DNA from: CAWCBH01 sp963793785
Lineage (GTDB): Bacteria; Actinomycetota; Thermoleophilia; Solirubrobacterales; 70-9
Direction: 5' to 3'
Assembly (NCBI GenBank): GCA_963793785.1
Contig: CAWCBH010000003.1
Location: forward strand, 1,550,001-1,614,000
DNA length: 64,000 bases
The translations under genes and the position numbers were made by a program. A model generated the notes under the pieces. It ran no database searches and was not told the DNA's origin. It saw only the letters and a list, made by a program, of their open reading frames with translations. This document shows, piece after piece, positions 1-8,353 of this stretch (position 1 is its first letter; every line of letters starts with the position of its first letter).

Positions 1-96
1 CTCCAGGCCCGGCTCCAGCGTCGTCTCGGCGGGCCGCTCGCTGCTCGGCACCGTGTCCTTCAGCGGCATCAGCTTGCGCGAGGACCCTTCGCTCAC
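1..96 (-). CDS. 5'-end fragment of an unidentified gene (runs off the window)
   Basis: A GTG at 96-94 opens a frame that stays open for all 32 codons to the window edge. Its start overlaps the SDR stop codon in a GTGA arrangement, which is typical of translationally coupled genes. The translation begins V-S-E-G-S-S-R-K-L-M-P-L-K-D. The K-L-M-P-L-K-D stretch is reminiscent of the N-terminus of CoA-transferase alpha subunits, but the following residues do not continue that match, so I assign no function. The reading could also be non-coding. Confidence 0.35.
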   Translation of the reverse strand, partial: MSEGSSRKLMPLKDTVPSSERPAETTLEPGLE

Positions 97-827
97 ACCA
101 TCCCCAACCCGCCGCTCACCCCGAGCGTCTCGCCGGTCACATAGGAGGCGTCGTCGGAAGCCAGGAAGGCCACCGCAGCGGCGACCTCGTCCGGGGTGCC
201 GAGCCGTCGCATCTGGGTCGACGAGCGCATCGTTTCGATGATCTTCTCCCCCACCTCGCCGAACTGCTTCGCCCCCATCAACAGCGGCGTCTCGATCGGG
301 CCCGGCGCGATCGCGTTGGCGGTGATCCCGTAGCGCCCGTTCTCGCGTGCGATCACCTTCGTGAAGCCGATCACGCCCGCCTTCGCGGCCGAGTAGACCG
401 CCGAGCCCTTGGAGCCGACCCGGCCAGCCTCGGAGGAGATGCTGACGATCCGCCCGTAGCCCGCCTCCTGCATCCCGGGCAGCGCCGCCGCGGTGCAGTT
501 GAAGACCCCGTTGAGGTTGACCGCGATCACCTTCTCCCATTGCTCGGGCGTCGTCTGGGTGAAGAAGCCGAACTCGTCCGTGCCGGCGTTGTTGACGAGG
601 ATGTCGAGGGTTCCCGGCGCCTCCACCGCGGTCCGCGCCGAGTCGAGGTCGGTGACGTCCAGGTGCAGCCCGTATCCGGAGATCTCGGCCGCCACCTCCC
701 CCGCGCCCTGCTCGTTCAGGTCGCCGACCCAGACCTCCGCCCCCTCGGCCGCAAGCCGGCGCGCGGTTGCCGCCCCGATGCCGCTCGCGCCCCCGGTCAC
801 GAGCGCCTTTCGCCCCTCGAGCCTCAC
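93..827 (-). CDS. SDR-family NAD(P)-dependent oxidoreductase (FabG-like)
   Basis: Classical short-chain dehydrogenase/reductase of 244 aa, probably oxidising a hydroxyl or reducing a 3-oxo group in the cytoplasm. Visible motifs are the nucleotide-binding TGGASGIG (residues 11-18), NNAG (79-82), a serine in SISS near 130 and the catalytic Tyr145-x3-Lys149 in YSAAK. Asp35 at the end of the second beta strand favours NAD(H). The start is GTG, with a TATGCT hexamer nine bases upstream (842-837), suggesting a leaderless mRNA. It is divergent from npdG and translationally coupled to the fragment at 1-96. It could be a 3-oxoacyl-CoA/ACP reductase, including the acetoacetyl-CoA reductase that would feed crotonyl-CoA to Ccr, but substrate cannot be read from sequence. 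Confidence 0.9.
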   Translation of the reverse strand: MRLEGRKALVTGGASGIGAATARRLAAEGAEVWVGDLNEQGAGEVAAEISGYGLHLDVTDLDSARTAVEAPGTLDILVNNAGTDEFGFFTQTTPEQWEKVIAVNLNGVFNCTAAALPGMQEAGYGRIVSISSEAGRVGSKGSAVYSAAKAGVIGFTKVIARENGRYGITANAIAPGPIETPLLMGAKQFGEVGEKIIETMRSSTQMRRLGTPDEVAAAVAFLASDDASYVTGETLGVSGGLGMV

Positions 828-836
828 AGTTCTCGC

Positions 837-862
837 AGCATATGGGGGTCGGTGCCTAGACT
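837..862. promoter_or_regulatory. Divergent promoter between the SDR gene and npdG
   Basis: Plus strand: TAGACT at 857-862, nine bases before the npdG ATG. Minus strand: TATGCT at 842-837, nine bases before the SDR GTG. Neither start has a Shine-Dalgarno sequence in between, so both transcripts are probably leaderless. TAGACT is also found upstream of the tRNA gene at 61743. Confidence 0.55.
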
Positions 863-871
863 GCCCGCGCG

Positions 872-1567
872 ATGGCGGACGCCGAGCAACCGATCCCGAT
901 CGTCGGCGGTACCGGTGCGCTGGGCGCCGGGCTGGCGCTTCGCTGGGCCACGGCGGGAGCCTCGATCGTGATCGGATCCCGCTCGCCGGAGCGAGCCGCG
1001 GAAGCGGCCGCCAAGCTGAAAGAGCGGGTTCCGAGCGCCGAGGTCGAGGGCCTCGTCAACGAGGAGGCCGCGGGTCGCGCCGAGGTCGTGTTCCTCACGG
1101 TCCCGTTCCGGGCCCAGTCGGAGAACCTCAACAACCTCCGCGAATCGCTCCGGCCCGGCCAGCTGCTCGTCGACTGCACGGTGCCGCTGGCGGCCGCGGT
1201 CAGCGGCAAGGCGACCCGCTCGCTCGGCGTCTGGCAGGGGTCCGCCGCCCAGCAGGCACAGGAGATGGTCCCGGAGGGCGTGACGGTGGTCTCGGCCCTG
1301 CACACGATCAGCGCCCCGATCCTCGCCGACCCCTCCCACGAGCTTGCCGAGGACGTGCTGATCTGCGGCGACCGCAAGGCCGACAAGGCCCGCGTCGCCC
1401 GGATCGTCGAGTTGATCCCTGGTCTGCGGGCCGTCAACGCCGGCCCGCTCGAGGCGGCGCGGATCGTCGAGCAGCTGACCCCGCTGCTGATCTCGATCAA
1501 CAGCCGCTACAAGACCCACGCCGGGATCCGGATCACGGGGCTGCCGGACCAAGATCACTTCGCGTGA
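872..1567 (+). CDS. npdG: NADPH-dependent F420 reductase (F420H2:NADP oxidoreductase)
   Basis: This enzyme exchanges hydride between NADP(H) and coenzyme F420. The 231-aa protein opens with a Rossmann fold, PIVGGTGALGAGLALR (about residues 9-24), followed by GSRS (35-38), where Ser-Arg would bind the 2'-phosphate of NADP. The mid-section FRAQSENLNNLRESL and the D-C-T-V-P-L segment are typical of the family, and the length is normal. It is the first gene of a same-strand run npdG-cofD-cofC-cofE, so cofactor synthesis and reduction are encoded together. The mRNA is probably leaderless (TAGACT at 857-862). Forty-three bases separate it from cofD, with a 7-bp hairpin at 1586-1602. Confidence 0.92.
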   Translation: MADAEQPIPIVGGTGALGAGLALRWATAGASIVIGSRSPERAAEAAAKLKERVPSAEVEGLVNEEAAGRAEVVFLTVPFRAQSENLNNLRESLRPGQLLVDCTVPLAAAVSGKATRSLGVWQGSAAQQAQEMVPEGVTVVSALHTISAPILADPSHELAEDVLICGDRKADKARVARIVELIPGLRAVNAGPLEAARIVEQLTPLLISINSRYKTHAGIRITGLPDQDHFA

Positions 1568-1610
1568 GCGCGGAGCGGGCGAAGCATCGCGCTCAGCGCG
1601 ATCCGGTGCC

Positions 1611-2540
1611 GTGAAGGTCGCGCTGCTGGCGGGAGGCACCGGCGGGGCCAAGCTGGGCGCCGGGATGCAGGAGCTGCTGGAGGGCGACCTGGCGCTGATC
1701 GCCAACACCGCCGACGACATCGAGGCCTTCGGTCTGCATGTCTCCCCGGACCCGGACCTGATCACCTACTGGCTGGCGGGCGAGATCGACGAGGAGCGTG
1801 GATGGGGGATTCGCGACGACGGCTTCTCCGCCTTCGAGCGGCTGGTCCAGCTCGGGGCGCCGGACTGGTTCCGGCTCTCCGACCGCGACCTCGCCACCTG
1901 CCTTTACCGGACCCACTTCGTCAGCGAGGGAGGCCGGGTCACCGACGCCCAGGCGCAGATCGCCCGCGGCGCCGGTGCCCGAGCCCGGGTGCTGCCGATG
2001 AGCGAGACGGCGGTGCGGACCCGGGTTCGGACCGCGGCCGGCTGGCGCCCGCTGCAGGAGTACCTGATCGTCGATCGGGGAGAGCCGGCTGTGGAGGCGG
2101 TCGAGCTGGGCGGGATCGAGGCCGCGGAGCCGACCCCCGAGGTCCTCGATGCGATCGCGACTGCCGAGGCGATCGTGATCGGGCCCTCCAACCCGGTGAT
2201 CAGCATCGGCCCGATCCTGGCGGTGCCGGGGCTTCGGCAGGCGCTCACGGCCTCACCGGCCCCGATCATCGCGGTCAGCCCGTTCGTCGCCGGCCGGGTC
2301 GTCAAGGGCCCGACCGAGAGGTTCATGCAGGCCGTCGGCCGACCGGCGACCGCGGCCGGCGTCGCTTCGCTTTACGCCGGCCTCCTGGACGCAATGGTGG
2401 TCGACCGCGACGACCCCGATCCTCCACCGGCCGAGCTCCGCACCCACGCGGCCGCGACGCTGATGGAGGGCCGCAAGGGCCGGGAACGGGTCGCCATCGA
2501 GGTGCTCGAGTTCGCCGCCGAGCTGGTGAAGGCGGCGTGA
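1611..2540 (+). CDS. cofD: 2-phospho-L-lactate (or phosphoenolpyruvate) transferase CofD/FbiA
   Basis: Transfers the phospholactyl or enolpyruvyl group from its guanylylated donor to the deazaflavin Fo, making F420-0 or dehydro-F420-0. The 309-aa protein starts at GTG 1611 with KVALLAGGTGGAKLGAGMQ, the CofD nucleotide-binding signature. NTADDIEAFGLHVSPD (about 30-46) and the GPSNP segment are also family hallmarks. Length matches CofD/FbiA. Its stop (TGA, 2538-2540) overlaps the GTG start of cofC in a GTGA junction, so the two are translationally coupled. In actinobacteria the donor is usually derived from PEP; this cannot be decided here. Confidence 0.95.
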   Translation: MKVALLAGGTGGAKLGAGMQELLEGDLALIANTADDIEAFGLHVSPDPDLITYWLAGEIDEERGWGIRDDGFSAFERLVQLGAPDWFRLSDRDLATCLYRTHFVSEGGRVTDAQAQIARGAGARARVLPMSETAVRTRVRTAAGWRPLQEYLIVDRGEPAVEAVELGGIEAAEPTPEVLDAIATAEAIVIGPSNPVISIGPILAVPGLRQALTASPAPIIAVSPFVAGRVVKGPTERFMQAVGRPATAAGVASLYAGLLDAMVVDRDDPDPPPAELRTHAAATLMEGRKGRERVAIEVLEFAAELVKAA

Positions 2541-3172
2541 AGGCGACCGCGATCGTGCCGGTGAAGCGCTTCAGCGCCGCCAAGCAGCGCCTCGGCCTCT
2601 CCGAGCAGGACCGGATCGAGCTTGTCGGCGCGATGCTCGAGGACGTTCTCGAGGCGATCGGCCAGGCCCGGATGATCGAGCGGTCGATCGTCGTCAGCGG
2701 CGAGCCCGCGGCCACCTCCCTGGCCGCCGCCGCCGGGGCGGAGCTGGTCGAGGATCCGGCCGATGCCGGGCATTCGGAGGCGGCGCAGATCGGGGTGCGG
2801 CGGGCCGGCGAGCTGGGCGTGAGCTGCGTCGCCCTGCTGCCCGGCGATTGCCCGCTGCTCGACCCGCGGGAGCTGGATCGACTCCTGACCGGGGTCCCGG
2901 ACCGCTATGCGGCAGTGGTGCCGGATCGACACGGCAGCGGCACCAACTCGCTCGTCCTCGCGCCGCCCGATGCGATCGCTCCCGCCTTCGGGCCCGACAG
3001 CTGCGAACGACACATCGAGGCGGCTCGCAAAGCCGGGCTGCCGTTCTCGGTCGAGCGCCTCGAATCGCTCGCCCTCGACCTCGACACCCCTGCGGACATC
3101 ATCGCCCTGACCCGAGAGCTCCACAGCGGTCGTGCCGGCGCGGCCCGGACCGCAAAGGTGCTGGGGATCTGA
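2537..3172 (+). CDS. cofC: 2-phospho-L-lactate/PEP guanylyltransferase CofC/FbiD
   Basis: Makes the GDP-activated donor used by CofD. The GTG at 2537 gives 211 aa, beginning V-K-A-T-A-I-V-P-V-K-R-F-S-A-A-K-Q-R-L, the nucleotidyltransferase N-terminus of CofC. LLPGDCPLL in mid-protein supplies the metal-binding aspartate, and the C-terminal D-L-D-T-P-A-D is also typical. The frame is open far upstream of 2537, but that part is an out-of-frame shadow of cofD. The GTGA overlap and the family N-terminus fix the start. Six bases separate it from cofE. Confidence 0.93.
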   Translation: MKATAIVPVKRFSAAKQRLGLSEQDRIELVGAMLEDVLEAIGQARMIERSIVVSGEPAATSLAAAAGAELVEDPADAGHSEAAQIGVRRAGELGVSCVALLPGDCPLLDPRELDRLLTGVPDRYAAVVPDRHGSGTNSLVLAPPDAIAPAFGPDSCERHIEAARKAGLPFSVERLESLALDLDTPADIIALTRELHSGRAGAARTAKVLGI

Positions 3173-3178
3173 TCGCCG

Positions 3179-3922
3179 ATGGAGCTCCACGTCGTCCCGA
3201 TCCCCGGCCTGCCCGAGATCGAAGCCGGAGCCGACCTCGGGGCGATGATCGCCGCCCGGGCCCAGCTCGCCGGCGACGACGTGATCGACGTCTCCCAGAA
3301 GATCGTCTCCAAGGCCGAGGGCCGGGTCCGGCATCTCAGCTCGGTGAAGCCAGGAGAGCGTGCCGTGGAGCTGGCGGCCCGGCTGGGCAAGGATCCGCGC
3401 CTGGTGGAGCTGATCCTCGCCGAGAGTCGCGAGGTCCTCCGAGCCGAGCGGGGCGTCCTGATCACCGACACCCACCAGGGGATCGTCTGCGCCAACGCCG
3501 GCATCGACACCTCGAACCTGCCCGGCGCGGAGACGGTCTCCCTCCTGCCCGAGGATGCGGACGCCTCGGCACGCCGGATCCGCGCCGAGATCGGCGCCGC
3601 CGCCGGCATCCGCCCGGCCGTGATCGTCTCCGACAGCATCGGCCGCGCCTGGCGGCTCGGCCAGGCCGAGGCCGCGATCGGCTGCGCCGGCCTGCGATCG
3701 CTCGACGACTGGCGCGGTCGAAGCGACGCCCACGGCCGCGAGCTGACGGCGACGCTGATCGCGGTCGCCGACGAGGCTGCCGCGGCAGCCGACCTGGTCC
3801 GCGACAAGACCAGCCGAACGCCGGTGGCGATCGTCCGCGGCCTCGGGCGCTACATCACGGATTCGGATGGAGAGGGAGCCGCGGCGCTGCGCCGCCCCCG
3901 CGACGAAGACCTTTTCCGCTAG
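3179..3922 (+). CDS. cofE: Coenzyme F420-0:L-glutamate ligase CofE (stand-alone)
   Basis: Adds gamma-linked glutamates to F420-0 using GTP. The 247-aa protein carries SQKIVSKAEGRV (about 40-51), the metal-binding segment SDSIGRAWRLGQ and the following AIGCAGL, all CofE features. In mycobacteria and many other actinobacteria this domain is the N-terminal half of FbiB, fused to a nitroreductase-like domain. Here the gene ends after the ligase domain, as in archaea. The FbiB C-terminal domain reduces dehydro-F420, so that step must be elsewhere or unnecessary. The 3' end overlaps the convergent cupin gene by four bases. Confidence 0.92.
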   Translation: MELHVVPIPGLPEIEAGADLGAMIAARAQLAGDDVIDVSQKIVSKAEGRVRHLSSVKPGERAVELAARLGKDPRLVELILAESREVLRAERGVLITDTHQGIVCANAGIDTSNLPGAETVSLLPEDADASARRIRAEIGAAAGIRPAVIVSDSIGRAWRLGQAEAAIGCAGLRSLDDWRGRSDAHGRELTATLIAVADEAAAAADLVRDKTSRTPVAIVRGLGRYITDSDGEGAAALRRPRDEDLFR

Positions 3923-4359
3923 CCGGCGGCGCCGGCAGCAGGCTCCGCGTGCTCGGCATGCTCCTTGCCGGGCATCGGCGGCGTCGACCCACCCTCCTCG
4001 GTCCACTCCGGCGCCTCGTAGGGCTTGCCGGGGGTGCCGCCGAGACACAGCAGCTGCGCCCCCTCCGCCTGGGTGCGGAGCTTGCGCTTGACGCCGGGAC
4101 CGACGCGGGCGAAGACTCCGGGGACGAGGTCATATGACTCGCCCTCGACCTGCAGGGTCGCCTGGCCGCTGAGCGCGGTGTAGACCTCCTCCTGCTCGTC
4201 GTGGGAGTGGGTGTGCTCGGGGTACATCGAGAAGTCGGGCGGCAGCTCGATCACCTGGATCCCGAACGAGGTGATCCCGAGCCCGGCCCGGACCCGGCGC
4301 ATGCCGCCGCCGAAGATCGCCTCGAAGTCCTCGAGCTGCTTGACCGTCACGTCAGCCAT
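3919..4359 (-). CDS. Cupin-domain protein
   Basis: Small single-domain cupin of 146 aa. The first cupin motif is visible as YPEHTHSHDEQEEVYTAL (about residues 46-63), giving the His-x-His and Glu metal ligands. A second motif region, V-F-A-R-V-G-P-G, follows. The Ala/Pro/Glu-rich C-terminal tail, with HAEHAEPAAG, is probably disordered. It sits between cofE and the alcohol dehydrogenase and overlaps the latter's 3' end by eight bases, so the two are likely co-transcribed. Function is unknown: it could bind a small molecule or act as an isomerase or dioxygenase. A direct role in F420 metabolism is only suggested by position. Confidence 0.82.
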   Translation of the reverse strand: MADVTVKQLEDFEAIFGGGMRRVRAGLGITSFGIQVIELPPDFSMYPEHTHSHDEQEEVYTALSGQATLQVEGESYDLVPGVFARVGPGVKRKLRTQAEGAQLLCLGGTPGKPYEAPEWTEEGGSTPPMPGKEHAEHAEPAAGAAG

Positions 4360-5338
4360 GGCTCAACACCGCCGCACCGCGAACTCTACCCCTCCGCAGG
4401 TCCTCCAGCGCGGCGTCGGCAGACTCGAGCGGATAGGCCTGGACGGTGGTCCGGATCGGGACTTCCGGCGCGATCCGCATGAACTCCTCGCCGTCGCGGC
4501 GGGTCAGGTTGGCGACCGAGCGAAGCTGCCTCTCGCCCCAGAGAATCTCGTAGGGGAAGGCCGGGATCTCGCTCATATGGATGCCGGCGCAGACGACGGC
4601 CGCGCCCTTGGCGGTCGCGCGCAGCGCCGCCGGTACCAGCTCGCCGGAAGGCGCGAAGACGATCGCTCCGTCCAGCGGCTCCGGCGCCGGGCCGGTTGCC
4701 ACCCCCGACCACTCGGCGCCAAGCTCGCGCGCGAAGCGCTGGCCCTCGGCGTCGCCCTCGCGGGTGAAGGCGAAGACCCGCCGGCCCTGGTGCGCCGCGA
4801 GCTGGCAGAGGATGTGCGCCGAGGCGCCGAAGCCGTAGAGGCCGAGGCGCTCGGGATCTCCGGTCAGCCGCAGCGCCCGGTAACCGATCAGGCCCGCGCA
4901 AAGCAGCGGCGCCGCCTGCTCGTCGGGGTAGCCCTCCGGGATCGGAAAGCAGAAGCGCTCGTCGGCCACCGCGACCTCCGCGTAGCCCCCGTCGACGTCG
5001 TAGCCGGTGAAGCGGGCGCGGTCGCAGAGGTTCTCCCGGCCCGCCCGGCAGAACCGGCACTCGCCGCAGGTCCAGCCCAGCCACGGCACCCCGACCCGCT
5101 CGCCGGCCTCGAAGCGCTGCGCCCCGGAGCCGGAGTCGCGCACCACGCCGACGATCTGGTGGCCGGGGATCAACGGCAGCTTCGGCTCCTCGAGGTCGCC
5201 GTCGACGATATGCAGGTCGGTCCTGCAGACGCCGCACGCCCGCACCTCGATGCGCACCTCTCCCGGCCCGGGTGAAGGCTCAGGAAGATCGGCGACTCGC
5301 AGCGGTCGCCGCTGCTCGTCGAGTACCAGCCCCCGCAC
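4352..5338 (-). CDS. Zinc-dependent alcohol dehydrogenase family protein
   Basis: Medium-chain dehydrogenase of 328 aa. The catalytic zinc site includes Cys38 (CGVCRTDLH) and His60. The residue after that histidine is Gln (GHQIVG) where most family members have Glu; a subgroup of bacterial AdhA-like enzymes shares this. The structural-zinc motif CGECRFCRAGRENLC lies near 95-110, and LYGFGASAH marks the dinucleotide site. It starts at GTG, six bases downstream of fbiC on the same strand, so it is probably part of an fbiC-adh-cupin transcript. The substrate is unknown; an F420-linked role is unproven because the fold is NAD(P)-type. Confidence 0.88.
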   Translation of the reverse strand: MRGLVLDEQRRPLRVADLPEPSPGPGEVRIEVRACGVCRTDLHIVDGDLEEPKLPLIPGHQIVGVVRDSGSGAQRFEAGERVGVPWLGWTCGECRFCRAGRENLCDRARFTGYDVDGGYAEVAVADERFCFPIPEGYPDEQAAPLLCAGLIGYRALRLTGDPERLGLYGFGASAHILCQLAAHQGRRVFAFTREGDAEGQRFARELGAEWSGVATGPAPEPLDGAIVFAPSGELVPAALRATAKGAAVVCAGIHMSEIPAFPYEILWGERQLRSVANLTRRDGEEFMRIAPEVPIRTTVQAYPLESADAALEDLRRGRVRGAAVLSHG

Positions 5339-5344
5339 GACGCC

Positions 5345-7537
5345 TCAGTAGGTCTCGACGATCTCGTACAGCGTCGTCCGCTGCGCCGGCACCCGTCCGC
5401 CGGCGCGAGCCGCCGCGATCAGCTGCTCGGGCTCGAGCCGGACGCCGTGGTGGGACCCGGCCATGCGGGAGATGTTCTCCTCCATAAGCGTTCCTCCGAG
5501 GTCGTTGACCCCCCAGCGCAGCGCCTCGGTGGCCGCCTCGAGCCCCATCTTCACCCAGCTCGCCTGCAGGTTCGGGATCGTCTTGCCGAGCGCAAGCCGG
5601 AAGGCGGCGGTGTGCTTGAGGTTCTCCTCCGCCTCTATCTCCTCGATCCCATGCGTGCGCCCGAGCATCGTGTTGAAGGGGATGAAGCTGAGCGGGACGA
5701 ACTCCGTGATCCCGCCGGTCCGCTCCTGCAGGGCGCGAATCACCCGCATGTGCCGCGCCAGCTCCCGCGGCTCCTCTATGTGGCCGAACATCACCGTCGA
5801 GGTCGAGCGCAGCCCGGCGCGATGGGATGCCTCGATGATCTCGACCCAGCGCGCGACCGGCAGCTTGTTGGGGGAGATCCGCTGCCTGACGCCGTCGTCG
5901 AGCACCTCCGCCGCGGTCCCGGGAGTCGACCCGAGGCCGCAGTCGATCAGGTAGTCGAAGACCTCCATCGGCGGCCGGCCCGAGCGCTCGCTCATGAAGT
6001 GGACCTCCATCGGCGAGTAGGCGTGCAGGTGGATCTCGGGCGCCGTCTCCTTGGCTAGCCGCAACCAGCGGCCGTAGTCCTCCAGCGTGTACTCGGGGTG
6101 GATGCCCCCCTGCATGCAGATCTCTGTCGCTCCGAACTCGATCGCCTCGCCGATTCGGGCCCGGAAGTCGTCCTCGCTGACGTGGTAGGCGTCCGGCGAG
6201 CGCTTGCCCTGGCCGAAACCGCAGAAGGCGCAGCCGACCACGCAGACGTTGGTGAAGTTGATGTTGCGGTTGACGACGAAGGTCGCGGTCTCGCCGGCCA
6301 GCTCGGATCGCAGGCCGTCGGCGGCGACTCGCATCTCCTCGATCACCTCCGGCCGCGTCTCCGCGAACAGGGCGGTCAGCTCGTCCTCGGTGAGCTCGGC
6401 CCCCTCGCGGCCCTTGGCGATCGCCTCCGGCGCCAGCCCGGGTTCGAGCCGCTCCTCGCTACGCCGGCCCGATCCCCGCCTGGGGATGAAGCTCCAGTAG
6501 CGGAGCTTGATCACATCCAGCACCCCCTGCTCCATCCATTCGGGGTCCATGTACTGGGGATAGACGCAGAGGCGCTCGGTCAGCGCGTAGCCCTGCGGGG
6601 ACAGCGTCTTGCGCAGCTCGTGCGGGCTCGGGAAGGCGTGCTCGGGGGAGATGTGGTCGCCGTTGGCCGAGAGGCCGCCGAGGTCCGTGGCGCCGGCGGC
6701 GACGAGCTCGGGCCACCAGTCGGAGAGGTTCGGGGGCACCTGGATGCCCACCTCGGGCATCAGCCGCCGGCACTCGGAGATCAGCCGCTTCATGTCCTCG
6801 ATCGTCACCTCGCAGGCCCATTCGGGCATCGGTGCCGGCTGCCCGTTGGAGATCCCCGCCTCCCAGCGGCGTCGCGATGCCTCGTCGGCGATCTCGGCGA
6901 CCTCCTGACCGTAGTAGCGCCGGTGGGGGACGAAGTTCTGCAGGATCACCTCCTGGATGTGCCCGTGGCGCGACTGCACCTCGGCGAGCGCCTCCAGCGA
7001 GGCGACCCGCTCCTCCTCGGTCTCCCCGATCCCGACCAGGATCCCGCTCGTGAACGGGATCCGCAGCTCACCGGCTGCCTCGATCGTCGCCAGCCGTGCC
7101 TGCGGGTGCTTGCTCGGCGAGCCGGCGTGGACGGTCTCCATCAGGCGCCCGGAGATCGACTCCAGCATCAGCCCTTGAGACGCGGTCACCTCGCGCAGCC
7201 GGGCCAGGTCCGCCGCGGAGAGGACGCCGAGATTGGTGTGGGGAAGGAGCCCGCGTTCGAGCGCCCGCTCGCAGGCCCAGACCACGTAGGAGGTGAAGTC
7301 GTCGTGCCCCCAGGAGCGCAGGCGCTCGGCGACGATCGGGTTGACCTCCGGCCGCTCGCCGGTGAGGACGAGCAGCTCCTTGCAGTTCCGGCGCGTCGCC
7401 TCCTCGAGGCGCCGCTCCACCTCCTCAGGAGGATGGAGGTGGGCCTGATGGGTGGCGAAGGAGCAGTACTTGCAAAAGCACCGGCAGGTGCGCGAAAGCG
7501 AGAGCGTGTAGTTGCGCGAGAAGGTGACTCTACGCAC
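5345..7537 (-). CDS. fbiC: FO synthase, fused CofG-CofH (FbiC)
   Basis: Makes the deazaflavin chromophore Fo from tyrosine and 5-amino-6-ribitylaminouracil. The 730-aa protein has two radical-SAM domains. The N-terminal CofG half carries Cys18-x3-Cys22-x2-Cys25 in RTCRCFCKYCSF. The C-terminal CofH half carries Cys432-x3-Cys436-x2-Cys439 in NVCVVGCAFCGFG. The open frame extends into the aquaporin gene. I choose the GTG at 7537 because the CofG N-terminus F-S-R-N-Y-T-L-S follows at once and TAGCTT lies eight bases upstream at 7551-7546. It is on the opposite strand from the other F420 genes, with which it completes the pathway. Confidence 0.95.
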   Translation of the reverse strand: MRRVTFSRNYTLSLSRTCRCFCKYCSFATHQAHLHPPEEVERRLEEATRRNCKELLVLTGERPEVNPIVAERLRSWGHDDFTSYVVWACERALERGLLPHTNLGVLSAADLARLREVTASQGLMLESISGRLMETVHAGSPSKHPQARLATIEAAGELRIPFTSGILVGIGETEEERVASLEALAEVQSRHGHIQEVILQNFVPHRRYYGQEVAEIADEASRRRWEAGISNGQPAPMPEWACEVTIEDMKRLISECRRLMPEVGIQVPPNLSDWWPELVAAGATDLGGLSANGDHISPEHAFPSPHELRKTLSPQGYALTERLCVYPQYMDPEWMEQGVLDVIKLRYWSFIPRRGSGRRSEERLEPGLAPEAIAKGREGAELTEDELTALFAETRPEVIEEMRVAADGLRSELAGETATFVVNRNINFTNVCVVGCAFCGFGQGKRSPDAYHVSEDDFRARIGEAIEFGATEICMQGGIHPEYTLEDYGRWLRLAKETAPEIHLHAYSPMEVHFMSERSGRPPMEVFDYLIDCGLGSTPGTAAEVLDDGVRQRISPNKLPVARWVEIIEASHRAGLRSTSTVMFGHIEEPRELARHMRVIRALQERTGGITEFVPLSFIPFNTMLGRTHGIEEIEAEENLKHTAAFRLALGKTIPNLQASWVKMGLEAATEALRWGVNDLGGTLMEENISRMAGSHHGVRLEPEQLIAAARAGGRVPAQRTTLYEIVETY

Positions 7538-7545
7538 GAACGCGC

Positions 7546-7551
7546 AAGCTA
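7546..7551 (-). promoter_or_regulatory. Candidate -10 element of fbiC
   Basis: TAGCTT on the minus strand, eight bases before the chosen GTG start and with no ribosome-binding site between. This fits the leaderless pattern seen across the window and supports the start at 7537. It lies just outside the aquaporin stop codon. Confidence 0.45.
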
Positions 7552-8316
7552 CCGCACGGGTCCCGGTGCTCCCGTCCGCGTGCTCGGCTGGCCCGGCACC
7601 CGCTCCGGCGGCTCGGTCGGCGCAACGCCGCCGGGCTCGAGCACGAACCGGAAGACCGCCGCAGCCAGCAGCGCCCCGACCAAGGGGCCGACCACGTAGG
7701 GCCAGGTGCCGCCGAAGGAGTTGGCGACCAACGCCGGCCCGAACCAGCGCGCCGGGTTGAGCCCGGCGCCGCTGAGCGGGCCGATAACCAGGACCGCGAA
7801 GCCCAGAGTCGTCCCGATCGCCAGCGGCGCCCAATCCTTGGCGCTCTTGGCCGAGAAGACCGCGGCGAGGATGACCAGCACCAGGCAGAAGGTCCCGAGC
7901 GCCTCCACGATCGCGCCCTGGAAGTCGCCGCCGAGAAGGCCGCTGACGGCGGTTGCGCCGTAGTCGGTCGCCCGGCCCTCGTCGAGCAACAGGCCCTTGG
8001 TGAGCAGCGCCCCGAGGACGCCGCCCGAGAGCTGGGCGAGGATGTAGACGAGACCGTCGATCGGGTCGATGCGGCGAATCGCCAGGGCCGCGACCGTCAC
8101 CGCCGGGTTGAAGTGGCCGCCGCTGACGGCGCCGAACATGACGATCAGCCCGAAGAGGAGGAAGGCGTGCAGGAGGCCGACCACCGCGAAGTCGGAGCCG
8201 AACTGCGCCTGGTTGCCGGAGGCGACGAAGAGCACCACGACGCTGGTGATGAAAAAGACCAGCAAGAAGGTGCCTACGAGCTCGGCGATATAGGCGGCGA
8301 TCCCACGTTCCTGCAC
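7549..8316 (-). CDS. Aquaporin / MIP-family channel
   Basis: Integral-membrane water or small-solute channel of 255 aa with about six transmembrane segments. Both pore motifs are intact: HFNPAV (NPA at 70-72) and LNPARW (NPA at 187-189, with the selectivity-filter Arg190). Glycerol facilitators usually have Asp after the second NPAR; here it is Trp, so water or another small solute is more likely than glycerol. The start is GTG at 8316, preceded by a good Shine-Dalgarno (AGGAGG on the minus strand near 8328) and a TAGACT at 8356-8351. This gene therefore has a leader, unlike its neighbours. It ends about 11 bases before fbiC begins. Confidence 0.93.
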   Translation of the reverse strand: MQERGIAAYIAELVGTFLLVFFITSVVVLFVASGNQAQFGSDFAVVGLLHAFLLFGLIVMFGAVSGGHFNPAVTVAALAIRRIDPIDGLVYILAQLSGGVLGALLTKGLLLDEGRATDYGATAVSGLLGGDFQGAIVEALGTFCLVLVILAAVFSAKSAKDWAPLAIGTTLGFAVLVIGPLSGAGLNPARWFGPALVANSFGGTWPYVVGPLVGALLAAAVFRFVLEPGGVAPTEPPERVPGQPSTRTGAPGPVR

Positions 8317-8353
8317 TGGCGAAGACCTCCTCGGTCGGTTGGCGGGCGGCAGT

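Noticed and set aside
1..96. CoA-transferase subunit for the fragment at the left edge
   Set aside because: Only seven residues resemble that family and the following 16 do not. I left it unnamed.
2372..4048. Long minus-strand open frame (558 aa) over cofD-cofC-cofE
   Set aside because: It is a high-GC shadow: low-complexity Arg/Gly/Ala translation with no motifs, opposite three genes with clear family signatures.
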